Positions 1 to 8,080 are shown, counted from the first letter of the stretch. The stretch is 64,000 nucleotides of DNA from an uncultured Lachnospiraceae bacterium (GCA_910579685.1 CAJTVN010000001.1:1-64000), one strand, 5' to 3'. A program made the numbers and translations. Notes: generated by a model not told the origin, from the letters alone.

Positions 1-22
1 GCCAGTCCCACATCTGAATGAG

Positions 23-62
23 AGCGTTCCTAACTTTACGAAGGCGTAAAGGAAGGAACGCT
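23..62. terminator. Strong stem-loop at left edge, possible terminator
   Basis: A 9-bp outer stem (23-31 with 54-62) and a 6-bp inner stem (35-40 with 45-50) close on an AAGG loop, separated by small internal loops. A short T-rich tail follows (63-65). It could end transcription of a gene lying left of the window. The T tract is weak, so a structural role at the element end is equally possible. Confidence 0.5.
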
Positions 63-689
63 TTATGTCTATTAGGGGAAGGCATTGGAAAGGTCTGGAG
101 ATTATGTCATGGATAATTTTTTAATAGTGCACTTTAAGCGAGGGGAATATATTTTTTTCCGAAAAAGTTGATTTGAGGGTATGGAAACAGTGTTTCGAGA
201 AAAAAAGTGTGTAGGGGTATAACGTTATGATGAAAAATCGGGTGTACACAAAAATCAGACTGGTTGGAAAAACAGTATTTCAGTATGTTTTGCATGGGAT
301 GCTGAACAATCAAAAATATTGAAAAGACCATAAGGGGGAGCATTTCAGAAAATTATGTTTATATAGGAAGAAATACATAGGTTGCAAACCAAGCCAGCAT
401 AACAGCAACAATAAATTCAAGTGATAAAGAAAAGTACAATAATAGTTTTAGACCGCATACAGTTGATAAATTTTTATTATGACAAAATTTTATCTGGTTG
501 GAAAAATAGTATTGCTATGGGAGGAAATCAAGAGAGAAAGAGTATTTAACCATTATGGTACATGGGGATTTTCAAATATTTTATAAAAATTCACTTCCCG
601 TTCACAACCCATCAAAAAAACAGCGTTACCATAAGCCCCCTTGAAAGAGGGGGCAGTAAAAAAATTTGATTATATGGAGGTTAAAGATT
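63..689. other. AT-rich non-coding leader of integrase
   Basis: No credible gene is visible in this 627-base AT-rich stretch. It holds two near-identical 20-bp direct repeats, 260-279 and 494-513 (19 of 20 identical), and a 7-bp hairpin at 635-654 (GCCCCCT/AGGGGGC) just before the integrase ribosome binding site. In Tn916-like elements the region upstream of int usually carries xis; no excisionase gene is seen here. The repeats may be arm sites for Int or Xis, which is inference. Confidence 0.5.
260..513. repeat. Pair of 20-bp direct repeats upstream of int
   Basis: Copies lie at 260-279 and 494-513 and share the pattern CTGGTTGGAAAAAYAGTATT, differing at one base. Their start-to-start distance is 234 bp. 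They sit in non-coding DNA upstream of the integrase, where recombinase or excisionase arm-binding sites are found in Tn916-type elements. Confidence 0.6.
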
Positions 690-1904
690 ATGAGTAAAGA
701 TAATAAGAGAAGAGACAGCAAGGGGCGCATACTGCGTACTGGGGAGCAACAACGGAGTAATGGACAGTATTTATATACGTACAAAGGAAAAGACGGCAAA
801 AATAAATTTGTTTACAGTTGGAAACTGGAACCGACTGACAAACAGCCAGAGGGTAAGCGTTCAGGAAAATCATTGAGGGAACTGGAAAAAGAGATTGAAA
901 AATCCCTCAATGAGGAAGTGGCATACCAAGGAGGGGATGTCACGGTAACAGAGTTGGCAGAAAGGTACGTTTCTCTGAAAACGGGGGTACGTCATAATAC
1001 TATGGCAGGCTACAAAACAGTCCTGAATTTGCTGAAAAAGGACACGTTTGGCAGTAAACGTATAGACCAGGTAAAAGTGTCAGATGCAAAGAAGTGGCTG
1101 ATTGAACTGCAACAGGGGGGAAAGCATTATAGTAGTATTCATACTATCCGTGGGGTTCTTCGCCCAGCTTTCCGTATGGCGGTTGAGGATGACTTGATTC
1201 GCAAGAATCCTTTTGACTGGGAATTGTCTACGGTAATTGTCAATGACAGTGCCAAGAGGGAAGCAGTCACCCCAAGACAGGAACGCTTATTCCTTGATTT
1301 TATAAAAGGGGATAAGCATTATTCACAATATTATGAGGGGATGTATATCCTCTTCAAGACCGGCATGAGAATTTCAGAGTTTTGTGGCCTTACTCTGGAT
1401 GATATAGATATGGAGAATAGAAAAATAAAAATAGACCACCAGTTACAAAGGACAAGGGAAGGTGTATACCTGATTGAAGATACTAAAACGACATACGGGG
1501 AGAGGATTTTGCCAATGAGCGAAGGAGTATACCAGTGTTTCCAAAAGCTGATTAAAAAACGTAAGAAATGGAAAGTAGACCCTATGATAGATGGTAAGGC
1601 AGGCTTTCTGGTTCTGGATAAGAACGGTATGCCATACCTTGCGAACCATTGGGAAAAAAGGTTTGGGTATGCTCTGGGGAAATATAATCGGACGTTTAAG
1701 GAAGAGTTACCAAATATAACTCCCCATATTTGCAGGCATACATACTGTACCAACATGGCAAAGTCAGGCATCAGTCCGAAGTCACTGCAATATCTCATGG
1801 GGCATTCGGATATTGCAACAACTCTGGGATATTACACGCATTATAAATTTAATGACGTGGAAAAGGAAGTGAGGGAGTTGGAGAAAAAGTTGTCTGGAGA
1901 GTAA
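690..1904 (+). CDS. int: Tn916-family tyrosine recombinase (integrase)
   Basis: Site-specific recombinase of an integrative element, 404 aa. ATG at 690 is chosen because GGAGG (676-680) lies 9 nt upstream; an in-frame TTG at 666 has no such site. The N-terminus (about 10-75) resembles the AP2-like DNA-binding domain of Tn916 Int. A core-binding SAM-like domain follows (about 90-180), then the catalytic domain with the arginine in TGMRISE, HICRH (HxxR), LMGHSD and the nucleophile tyrosine in GYYTH near the C-terminus. All expected catalytic residues are present. Its base composition is more AT-rich than the genes that follow. It reads toward the element end at about 2.1 kb, as int does at the right end of Tn916. 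No excisionase, relaxase or conjugation gene is in the window, so the rest of the element lies to the left or is lost. Confidence 0.93.
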   Translation: MSKDNKRRDSKGRILRTGEQQRSNGQYLYTYKGKDGKNKFVYSWKLEPTDKQPEGKRSGKSLRELEKEIEKSLNEEVAYQGGDVTVTELAERYVSLKTGVRHNTMAGYKTVLNLLKKDTFGSKRIDQVKVSDAKKWLIELQQGGKHYSSIHTIRGVLRPAFRMAVEDDLIRKNPFDWELSTVIVNDSAKREAVTPRQERLFLDFIKGDKHYSQYYEGMYILFKTGMRISEFCGLTLDDIDMENRKIKIDHQLQRTREGVYLIEDTKTTYGERILPMSEGVYQCFQKLIKKRKKWKVDPMIDGKAGFLVLDKNGMPYLANHWEKRFGYALGKYNRTFKEELPNITPHICRHTYCTNMAKSGISPKSLQYLMGHSDIATTLGYYTHYKFNDVEKEVRELEKKLSGE

Positions 1905-2099
1905 GGGGGCATGGGTGGTTTTACCTCTGGAAAGAGTAAAAAAGAGGTCATTTTACTTCTTTTTTACTCTTTTTGGGAGACAAAATATACCGGGGTATGG
2001 TAAGATATACGAGGTATAGAGTTTTTGGGGCCAGAGGAAAAACCTTGAAAACATAAGGAAAAACCAAGATATACCGAGATATAAGGAGATATGGAAACC
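1905..2099. other. Candidate element end / attachment region
   Basis: Non-coding AT-rich stretch between int and the phosphatase gene. It holds repeated AGGAAAAACC (2036-2045 and 2056-2065) and repeated AAGATATAC-type motifs (about 2002 and 2066), plus a hairpin-like AAAAAGAGG/CTTTTTACTC segment near 1940-1970. The composition switches sharply to GC-rich at about 2110. The layout suggests int-proximal arm sites and an attachment core at or just inside the 5' end of the next gene. The second att copy is not in the window, so the exact boundary is unknown. Confidence 0.45.
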
Positions 2100-2546
2100 A
2101 TGATAAAAATATTATTTATATGCCACGGCAACATCTGCCGCAGCACCATGGCCGAGAGCGTTATGACCTGCATGGCGGCCCGGTGCGGCCGTTCAGATCA
2201 GTTTCAAATCGCTTCTGCGGCCACCAGCCGGGAGGAAATCGGCAACCCGCCCCACCACGGAACCGTCCAAAAGCTCCGGGAAGTGGGGATACCAATCATT
2301 CCGCACCGTGCCGTGCAAATGACCAGACAGGATTACGAAACCTACGACTATCTGATCGGAATGGACGACTGGAACATCCGGAACATGAAGCAGATCGCAG
2401 GAGGGGATCCGGAACGCAAAATAAAAAAGCTTCTGGAATTTGCCGGAAAAACCAGGGACATTGCGGATCCCTGGTATACGGGAAATTTTGATGTGACGTA
2501 TGAGGATATCGTGGAAGGCTGCGAAGCGATACTGCGGCAGTTTTGA
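2100..2546 (+). CDS. Low-molecular-weight protein tyrosine phosphatase
   Basis: Cytosolic LMW-PTP-fold phosphatase of 148 aa. The P-loop CHGNICRS starts at residue 8 (Cys8, Arg14), and the general-acid segment DPWYTGNF near residue 120 completes the active site. ATG at 2100 is preferred over ATG at 2091: AAGGAG (2083-2088) leaves 2 nt before the first but 11 nt before the second, and family members begin at MIKILF. Length is normal for the family (about 150). The 5' end touches the presumed integration junction, so its ribosome binding site and promoter may come from the integrated element. Substrates are unknown; relatives act on phosphotyrosine or phosphoarginine. Confidence 0.92.
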   Translation: MIKILFICHGNICRSTMAESVMTCMAARCGRSDQFQIASAATSREEIGNPPHHGTVQKLREVGIPIIPHRAVQMTRQDYETYDYLIGMDDWNIRNMKQIAGGDPERKIKKLLEFAGKTRDIADPWYTGNFDVTYEDIVEGCEAILRQF

Positions 2547-2589
2547 AAGGAGGGCGCCGACGGAAGCGGCCCTGGGGAGAGGAGAGAGC

Positions 2590-3258
2590 ATGTACCGGAT
2601 TGGCGTGATCTCTGATACGCACGGATTGCTGCGGCCAGAGGTGAAGGAGATTCTGCGGGGCTGCGAAGCGATTCTGCATGGGGGCGATATAGACCGTGCG
2701 GATATTTTGGAGGAGCTGGGAGAGATTGCGCCCACCTATGCGGTTCGCGGCAACAATGACGGAGCCTGGGCGGAGTGGATTCCGGAGACTCTTGCTGTCA
2801 GTCTTTTCGGAATTTCCGTATTTATGGTTCATAACAAAAAAATGCTTTCCTCAGACATCGGGAATGCGGATCTTGTGATCTGCGGACATTCCCACAGATA
2901 CGAGGAAGGCGATTTTGGAGGCGGTTTTTTTCTGAATCCCGGAAGCTGCGGGCCAAGGAGATTTGCGCTGCCTCTCACGATGGCGCTGGTCGAGACGCAT
3001 GGAGACGGTTCCTTTCAGGTAAGGAGAATACAGATCGGGCTTTTGGATTCGAAGACGCAAAGAGATGGACAGATTGGGGCGGGAGATATGAGGCGGATCG
3101 TCCGCAAAGTGATGCGTGACGTTGACAGGGGAGCGGCGGTGGAGAAGATAGCCGCCAGAAACCATATCAGCAGCAGGCTTGCGGAGCAGATCTGCCGTCT
3201 GTATCTGACACACCCTGGTGTGGACGAGGAAGGAATCCTGAAAAAAATGGGACTGTAA
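2590..3258 (+). CDS. YfcE/MJ0936-type metallophosphoesterase with C-terminal extension
   Basis: Calcineurin-like phosphodiesterase, 222 aa. Metal-binding motifs run in order: GVISDTHG, HGGDID, VRGNND, CGHSH and NPGS, all within the first 125 residues. ATG at 2590 follows AGGAGAG; the longer frame from 2500 overlaps the phosphatase and is rejected. YfcE-like enzymes are usually about 160-185 aa. Here the last 60 or so residues form an extra helical segment containing ARNHISSRLAEQICRLYL and a THPGVD motif, resembling a small helix-turn-helix. Relatives hydrolyse phosphodiester substrates with Mn2+; the natural substrate is unknown. It lies 43 nt downstream of the phosphatase and is probably cotranscribed with it. 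Confidence 0.85.
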   Translation: MYRIGVISDTHGLLRPEVKEILRGCEAILHGGDIDRADILEELGEIAPTYAVRGNNDGAWAEWIPETLAVSLFGISVFMVHNKKMLSSDIGNADLVICGHSHRYEEGDFGGGFFLNPGSCGPRRFALPLTMALVETHGDGSFQVRRIQIGLLDSKTQRDGQIGAGDMRRIVRKVMRDVDRGAAVEKIAARNHISSRLAEQICRLYLTHPGVDEEGILKKMGL

Positions 3259-3316
3259 CAGGGACTTGAAGTTTTCAATATACTATCCATATAAGGAACT
3301 GTCAGGAGTGATAGAT

Positions 3317-3865
3317 ATGGATGAAAAATGTATGACAAATACCTGCAGCTTTGCCGGCGTAAAACCCATTATGGTAGATCTTCCCTATCCGCCCCTTCGG
3401 GTAAAGGGAAAAAATTGTGACTATGCCCAGCTGCTCAAAGTGGATTACTGCGGGGCCGTTTCCGAGATGTCGGCAATCACACAGTATATTAACAATGAAA
3501 ACCGCCTGTTCCTGGAAAGATGCTCCATGGCAAAGACGCTTCTTGGAATTGCCATGGCGGAGATGATGCATCTGCAGAAGCTGGGAGAGCTGATTTTCCT
3601 GCTGGGCGGCGAGGTGGATTTTCAGGCCAGATCCCATAATGGGAGGCCAAGGCTCTGGACACCGGAATATCTGGAGATACCGGAAAACGTACAGAAAATG
3701 CTGCTGGCCGACCGCAAAGCGGAAGAAGACGCAATCGGGCAGTACAAAAGACATATGAGTATGATAAGAGATGAATGCGTCAACGCAGTTCTCGCAAGGA
3801 TCATTCAGGATGAGGAGTACCATATAATGCTGCTGAATTCCCTCCTCGGGGAATGCGGGTGCTGA
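3317..3865 (+). CDS. Ferritin-like di-iron protein (rubrerythrin/Mn-catalase type)
   Basis: A 182-aa four-helix-bundle protein. Two ExxH motifs, EMMH (in MAEMMHLQKL) and EEYH (in QDEEYHIMLL), with additional glutamates in SEMSAITQY and EEDAIGQY, supply the expected di-metal site. ATG at 3317 follows AGGAG (3304-3308) with 8 nt spacing; the longer frame from 3266 lacks a site. It has no rubredoxin domain, so it is not a classical rubrerythrin. A cysteine pair sits near the N-terminus and CGC ends the protein. A role in peroxide or iron handling is inferred from the fold. Confidence 0.75.
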   Translation: MDEKCMTNTCSFAGVKPIMVDLPYPPLRVKGKNCDYAQLLKVDYCGAVSEMSAITQYINNENRLFLERCSMAKTLLGIAMAEMMHLQKLGELIFLLGGEVDFQARSHNGRPRLWTPEYLEIPENVQKMLLADRKAEEDAIGQYKRHMSMIRDECVNAVLARIIQDEEYHIMLLNSLLGECGC

Positions 3866-3967
3866 CTTTGCGACAGCCGCCATACAGTCAACAAAAGGCT
3901 TCCTGTTGTCATGAATGTGCATGCCTGCTCGGCTCGCCGCAGGCAGAGAGAAACGAAGGGATCAAGG

Positions 3968-5137
3968 ATGGAGAAGAGAATGGGAGAGGAAAAACGGTGC
4001 AAAAGGATGGGAAAGGCCACGGGAATCTATGGCCTTTTGCACTTTCTTGTGGATTTTGGATGTGCGTTTCTTGTGTTCCGTTTTTGGGCGGATGCACAAA
4101 AGCTTTCCCTTTATTTTTTCCTGTATAATTTCTGCGCTTTTGCCCTCCAGATGCCCGTAGGGCTTTTGGCTGACCGAAGAAACCGCAATGGCCGTTGTGC
4201 GGCGGCCGGCTGTCTTGCGGTCGCATTTGCCCTGGTACTGGCCGCTCTGGGGGAAGGACTGTCTGACAGTCCGGATTGGGCCGGCGCCGTGGCTGTAGTG
4301 ATTCTGGCAGGACTTGGGAACAGCCTGTTTCATGTGGGCGGAGGGATTGAAATCCTGAACCGGTCAGGCCGTCTGTGCTGGCCGCTGGGAGTCTTTGTGT
4401 CGCCGGGAGCCGCCGGGATTTTTTTCGGAACCCTGTCAGGAAAAGGAGAAGGGATGCCCGTCTGGCTGCCGGGACTTTTGCTCCTGTCCGGTGCGTTCGG
4501 GCTTTTGCTGTGGCAGGGCAGAGCCGATGAAAGCGCTGATTCGGACAAACCTGCGGAGGGGGAAGAAAAGCATTCTGCGGCGGGGGCGGAAACGCAGGGC
4601 GGGGAAGAAAGGCTTCCTGCGGCGCTGTATTTGACCGGAGCGCTGCTTTGCGTTTTCTGGGTGGTGGTGCTGCGTTCCCATCAGGGGATGATCTTCCGGT
4701 TTCCATGGAAAAAGGAACTGGGCGGCGGAATGCTTGCGCTTGCGGGAGTGGTTTTCGGGAAAGCGGCGGGAGGGATTATGGCGGACCGTTTCGGAACCGG
4801 AAGAACGGCGGTCTGCTCTCTGCTTGCGGCCTTTTTCTGCTTTTTTTCTGCGGATCAGGCGCTCCCGGGAACCGCCGGGCTCTTTTTCTTCAATATGTCC
4901 ATGCCCCTTACCCTGCGTCTTGCGGCTGATCTGCTTTCAGGCAGCGTGGGCTTTGCCTTCGGCCTTTTGTCCTTTGCCCTTTTTGCGGGTTTTCTTCCCG
5001 CCTACCTGGGATATGCGCCCGGTGCTCTGGAAAGCCTGCCGGTAATGCTTGCCGCATTGTCAGGAATATCGCTGCTGATTCTGCTGCCTGGCTTTTGTCT
5101 GGCAAATCGGTATCTGGGGGAGAGAGGACATGAATGA
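3968..5137 (+). CDS. MFS-like multi-spanning membrane protein
   Basis: About 389 aa with roughly ten to eleven hydrophobic spans. The first loop carries PVGLLADRRNRNGR, matching the MFS GxLaDrxGRR loop, and a second such loop occurs near residue 270 (GGIMADRFGTGRTA). A charged spacer (about 180-210) separates the two halves, as in MFS transporters. Start is uncertain: ATG 3968 has AAGGG 7 nt upstream, while ATG 3980 and 4007 are alternatives. It overlaps the next small membrane gene by 8 nt, implying translational coupling. Transported substrate is unknown. Confidence 0.7.
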   Translation: MEKRMGEEKRCKRMGKATGIYGLLHFLVDFGCAFLVFRFWADAQKLSLYFFLYNFCAFALQMPVGLLADRRNRNGRCAAAGCLAVAFALVLAALGEGLSDSPDWAGAVAVVILAGLGNSLFHVGGGIEILNRSGRLCWPLGVFVSPGAAGIFFGTLSGKGEGMPVWLPGLLLLSGAFGLLLWQGRADESADSDKPAEGEEKHSAAGAETQGGEERLPAALYLTGALLCVFWVVVLRSHQGMIFRFPWKKELGGGMLALAGVVFGKAAGGIMADRFGTGRTAVCSLLAAFFCFFSADQALPGTAGLFFFNMSMPLTLRLAADLLSGSVGFAFGLLSFALFAGFLPAYLGYAPGALESLPVMLAALSGISLLILLPGFCLANRYLGERGHE

Positions 5138-5450
5138 GCTGGCTGTAAAATTCGGGATTTCGCTGGCCCTTACATGGGTTCTGGAGCTTCCCGCATCCTT
5201 TGTGCTTGGAGTAAGGGGAAAGGATCTTCTCCTGGTTTTCCTTGTAAATTTGCTCACGAACCCGGCGGCGGTTCTTGCGTCAACTCTTATGAGAGATGGC
5301 TTCCTGGCGCAGATTTTCATTGAAACAGTGGTTATTTTGGTGGAGGGATGGTATTATGAAACCTATGGGAGGAGCAGCAGACGGCCGTACCTGTGTGCGG
5401 CTGTCTGCAACCTGTTTTCCTATTTCATAGGAAAGATCTTGCTGCTGTGA
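5130..5450 (+). CDS. Small conserved membrane protein (unknown function)
   Basis: 106 aa, with three or four hydrophobic segments. A conserved-looking NLLTNPAAV stretch and an EGWYYETYG segment lie in the middle. The start overlaps the end of the upstream MFS-like gene, so the two are very likely made together. I recall similar short membrane proteins in Clostridia but cannot assign a function. The overlap suggests a subunit or partner of the MFS-like protein. Confidence 0.7.
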   Translation: MNELAVKFGISLALTWVLELPASFVLGVRGKDLLLVFLVNLLTNPAAVLASTLMRDGFLAQIFIETVVILVEGWYYETYGRSSRRPYLCAAVCNLFSYFIGKILLL

Positions 5451-5487
5451 AGTCTTAAAAACTGCTGTGGAAAAGGAGGAACTTACT

Positions 5488-6333
5488 GTGAGAAAAAGTC
5501 GGTATTGCCTGTCGGTTCTGGCTGCGGCGCTGTTTACCTTTGTCTTTTCGCACCTCACCGCTTTTGCGGATGCAATCTGGGAGCCTTCCAATGATTTTTA
5601 TATGGAAAATCCGCAGGATTGCGAGTATGAGGGCAGAGATTACCAGACTAATGGAAAAGAGGGTTTCGTGGTGGTCTACGAGGAGCCTGGGAAACCGGAA
5701 GAGGCGGGCAGAATCAAAAACGGAAAACGCTTTTACGTGGGCTTCACTTACAGGGACAGAGGGGGAAATGTCTGGGGTGCGGTTAACCTTTGGGGTTATG
5801 AGCCGGAAGCGGACGAGGTACTGGAAGACCAGGTGAGGGACGGATGGGTTCTGATGGAAAACCTTGCCCGGATTTATGTGGGAAGTGACTTTTTGGAGGA
5901 ATATGAGAAGGACTTTTCCGATTACAGGGGGGAGCTTGACGCTTATGAGATCAAAGAACAGCTGCTCTTCTGGGAGTATCCGGGATCCGGCCGGATCTGT
6001 GGCTGGATCGAAACGTATTTCAATGACGGGGATACGCCGGCTTATCAGTACCTCTATACGGATCAGGACAATATCCGGTGGGCTTACGTGGGGTATTATT
6101 ACGGGGAAAAGGGCTGGGTCTGCGTGGACGAGCCGGAAAACAGGGAGCTTTCCTTAAGCTATGGTTCGCAAACCGTGGATCAGGATCTGTACCCGCCTCA
6201 AAAGCCGCAGGGAGAGATAAGTCTGCCTGCAGAAAGCTTTGGAGGTGTCGGAATCAAAACGGCCCTGGCCGCAGTGGCGTCGGTAATGCTTGTGACGGCC
6301 CTGCTCATTGCGGTTTTGTTCAAAAGAAAATAA
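5488..6333 (+). CDS. Secreted, membrane-anchored protein of unknown function
   Basis: 281 aa starting at GTG 5488, chosen because AAGGAGG (5473-5479) is 8 nt upstream; the longer frame from 5467 would place that site inside the gene. An N-terminal signal peptide (about 1-28, ending AFADA) is followed by an acidic, Trp/Tyr-rich extracellular region and a C-terminal transmembrane helix ending in FKRK. Two similar blocks (about 60-110 and 155-205), each with a GxW/YxxV pattern, suggest SH3-like repeats. It lies 37 nt after the small membrane gene. A cell-surface role is inferred only. Confidence 0.75.
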   Translation: MRKSRYCLSVLAAALFTFVFSHLTAFADAIWEPSNDFYMENPQDCEYEGRDYQTNGKEGFVVVYEEPGKPEEAGRIKNGKRFYVGFTYRDRGGNVWGAVNLWGYEPEADEVLEDQVRDGWVLMENLARIYVGSDFLEEYEKDFSDYRGELDAYEIKEQLLFWEYPGSGRICGWIETYFNDGDTPAYQYLYTDQDNIRWAYVGYYYGEKGWVCVDEPENRELSLSYGSQTVDQDLYPPQKPQGEISLPAESFGGVGIKTALAAVASVMLVTALLIAVLFKRK

Positions 6334-6355
6334 GATCAGACAAAAAGGAGAAAAA

Positions 6356-7405
6356 ATGAGATATCCGGAATTTTTAAGACAAAATGGAACCATCGGGTTT
6401 GTGGCGCCGTCCTTTGGCTGCGCCGCAGAACCCTACCGCTCGGCTTTCGCAAACGCACTGGAAAAATTACGGCAGGCGGGGTTTGCGGTTGACCTTGGAC
6501 CGAACTGCTATGCGGCGGCCGGCGTTGGAATCAGCAACACGCCGCAGAAGTGCGGGGCGGAGCTTACGGATTATTACACAAGCAGGGAAAACGACTGTCT
6601 GATTTCCTGCGGGGGCGGGGAGCTGATGTGTGAGACATTGGAATACGTGGATTTTGACAGGATCCGGCAGGCGCCTCCCAAATGGTACATGGGATATTCG
6701 GACAACACGAACATGACCCTGCTCCTTGCAACACTGTGTGATGTGGCTTCCATCTATGGCCCCTGTGCGGGCGCTTTTGGCATGGAACCCTGGCATCCTT
6801 CCATTTCAGACGCCTTTGACCTGCTTTGCGGAAAAAAGAATGCCTTTGAGAGCTATGGAAGGTGGGAGCGGGAGAGCCTTAAGGACGAGGAGCATCCGCT
6901 TGTTCCCTACAATTGCACGGAGCCTTTGCACATCAGGCTTTTTGCGCCGGATGAGGAGGGGAAAAGTACGGAGGTGCCATCGGCTTTCATGGAGGGAAGG
7001 CTCCTGGGAGGCTGCGTGGACTGTCTGGTGAACCTGACGGGGACGAAGTATGACCGGGTGTCGGATTTTGCGGAGAAATACAGAGAGGATGGAATCCTCT
7101 GGTTTCTGGAGGCCTGTGATCTGAACGTGTTTGCCATCCGGCGGGCCATGTGGCAGATGGAAAATGCGGGATGGTTCCGCTATGTGAAGGGGTTTCTGGT
7201 CGGGCGTCCGCGGCTTGGAGAGGAGATGATGGGGTTAGACCGTTTTGACGCGGTTCTTGCCGTTGCTGAAAAATACAGGGTTCCGGTGTTTATGGATGTA
7301 GATCTGGGGCATCTGGCTCCCATGATGCCCTTGGTGACGGGAAGCTGTGCAAAAATAAAGGGAGAAAAGGGAAAAATACATGTGACCATGGAATTTTCGG
7401 CTTAA
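6356..7405 (+). CDS. S66-family LD-carboxypeptidase / MccF-like peptidase
   Basis: 349 aa. The nucleophile serine is in MGYSDNT, the acidic partner in WFLEACD and the histidine in DLGHLAP, the Ser-Glu-His set of S66 peptidases; GCV-type and SCGGG motifs of the fold are also present. ATG at 6356 has AAAGGAG six nt upstream. S66 members cleave the L,D-bond of tetrapeptides in murein recycling, or inactivate microcin C-like peptide-nucleotides. No signal peptide is seen, so action is cytosolic. It follows the secreted protein gene by 22 nt and is probably the last gene of that operon. Confidence 0.88.
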   Translation: MRYPEFLRQNGTIGFVAPSFGCAAEPYRSAFANALEKLRQAGFAVDLGPNCYAAAGVGISNTPQKCGAELTDYYTSRENDCLISCGGGELMCETLEYVDFDRIRQAPPKWYMGYSDNTNMTLLLATLCDVASIYGPCAGAFGMEPWHPSISDAFDLLCGKKNAFESYGRWERESLKDEEHPLVPYNCTEPLHIRLFAPDEEGKSTEVPSAFMEGRLLGGCVDCLVNLTGTKYDRVSDFAEKYREDGILWFLEACDLNVFAIRRAMWQMENAGWFRYVKGFLVGRPRLGEEMMGLDRFDAVLAVAEKYRVPVFMDVDLGHLAPMMPLVTGSCAKIKGEKGKIHVTMEFSA

Positions 7406-7432
7406 AAGGGCGGCTCCGGAGGAGGGCGGATG

Positions 7433-7482
7433 CCGTCGCATTTTGCCCGCAGGATGCGAAGCGGGCAGAAACCGTGCGATGG
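7433..7482. other. Nested intergenic stem-loop
   Basis: An outer stem (CCGTCGCA 7433-7440 with TGCGATGG 7475-7482, one G-T pair) encloses an inner stem (TGCCCGC 7444-7450 with GCGGGCA 7461-7467). No T run follows, so it is not a canonical terminator. It separates the S66 peptidase gene from the Spo0A-like gene. Confidence 0.5.
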
Positions 7483-7489
7483 ATGACAG

Positions 7490-7518
7490 TTGATTAGGCG
7501 TATCATGTTCCTTATAAT
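7490..7518 (+). promoter_or_regulatory. Sigma-A type promoter for spo0A-like gene
   Basis: TTGATT (7490-7495), a 17-bp spacer and a perfect TATAAT (7513-7518) lie 41 bp before the start codon. A vegetative promoter would allow expression outside sporulation. Confidence 0.7.
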
Positions 7519-7558
7519 AGTTTCATATCATTATTTGGAAAAAAGTGGAGGGAACAGG

Positions 7559-8080
7559 ATGGAACAGCTTAATTTGACGGCATCAAAGGATACAGACAAG
7601 GTATATAAGATACTGGATGATCTATTATCGAAAAACAGAGAATTTCAGATAATGATCACCGTTCCTTCGGGAAGCCGGGGATTTGATAAGGAAGTAAAAG
7701 AGACCGTTCATGTGGAGAAAAAACTGACCTACAATCTTGAGAAAGACGTGACGGATATGATTCATGAAATCGGTGTTCCCGCCCATATCAAAGGCTACCA
7801 GTATCTCAGAGAGGCCATTATGATGTCTGTGGAAGAGCCGGATATGCTTGGTTCCATCACAAAAGTACTTTATCCCACCATTGCGAAACGCTACCAGACA
7901 ACCTCGAGCAGGGTGGAGAGGGCCATCCGCCATGCCATTGAGGTGGCGTGGAACAGGGGGAGGATGGAAACCCTCGACAATCTTTTCGGATATACCATCA
8001 ACAATGGAAAGGGAAAACCTACAAATTCCGAATTCATAGCCCTGATTGCGGATAAAATTCGTCTCCAGTACAAGAAATAA
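7559..8080 (+). CDS. Receiver-less Spo0A paralogue (Spo0A C-terminal domain protein)
   Basis: 173 aa. Residues about 68-170 match the DNA-binding effector domain of Spo0A closely: HEIGVPAHIKGY, GSITKVLYP, SSRVERAIRHAIEVAW (recognition helix region) and KPTNSEFIALIADK are all present. Canonical Spo0A is about 265 aa with an N-terminal phospho-receiver; here the first 65 residues bear no receiver motifs (no acidic pair, no phospho-Asp context), and only about 150 bp of non-coding DNA lies upstream, so no receiver has been split off nearby. ATG at 7559 follows GGAGG. The protein could bind 0A boxes without phosphorylation, or compete with true Spo0A; this is inference. It stands alone with its own promoter upstream of glgA. 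Confidence 0.9.
   Translation: MEQLNLTASKDTDKVYKILDDLLSKNREFQIMITVPSGSRGFDKEVKETVHVEKKLTYNLEKDVTDMIHEIGVPAHIKGYQYLREAIMMSVEEPDMLGSITKVLYPTIAKRYQTTSSRVERAIRHAIEVAWNRGRMETLDNLFGYTINNGKGKPTNSEFIALIADKIRLQYKK

Noticed and set aside
134..343. 69-codon minus-strand frame near the left edge
   Set aside because: Low-complexity AT-rich sequence; no ribosome site or homology pattern.
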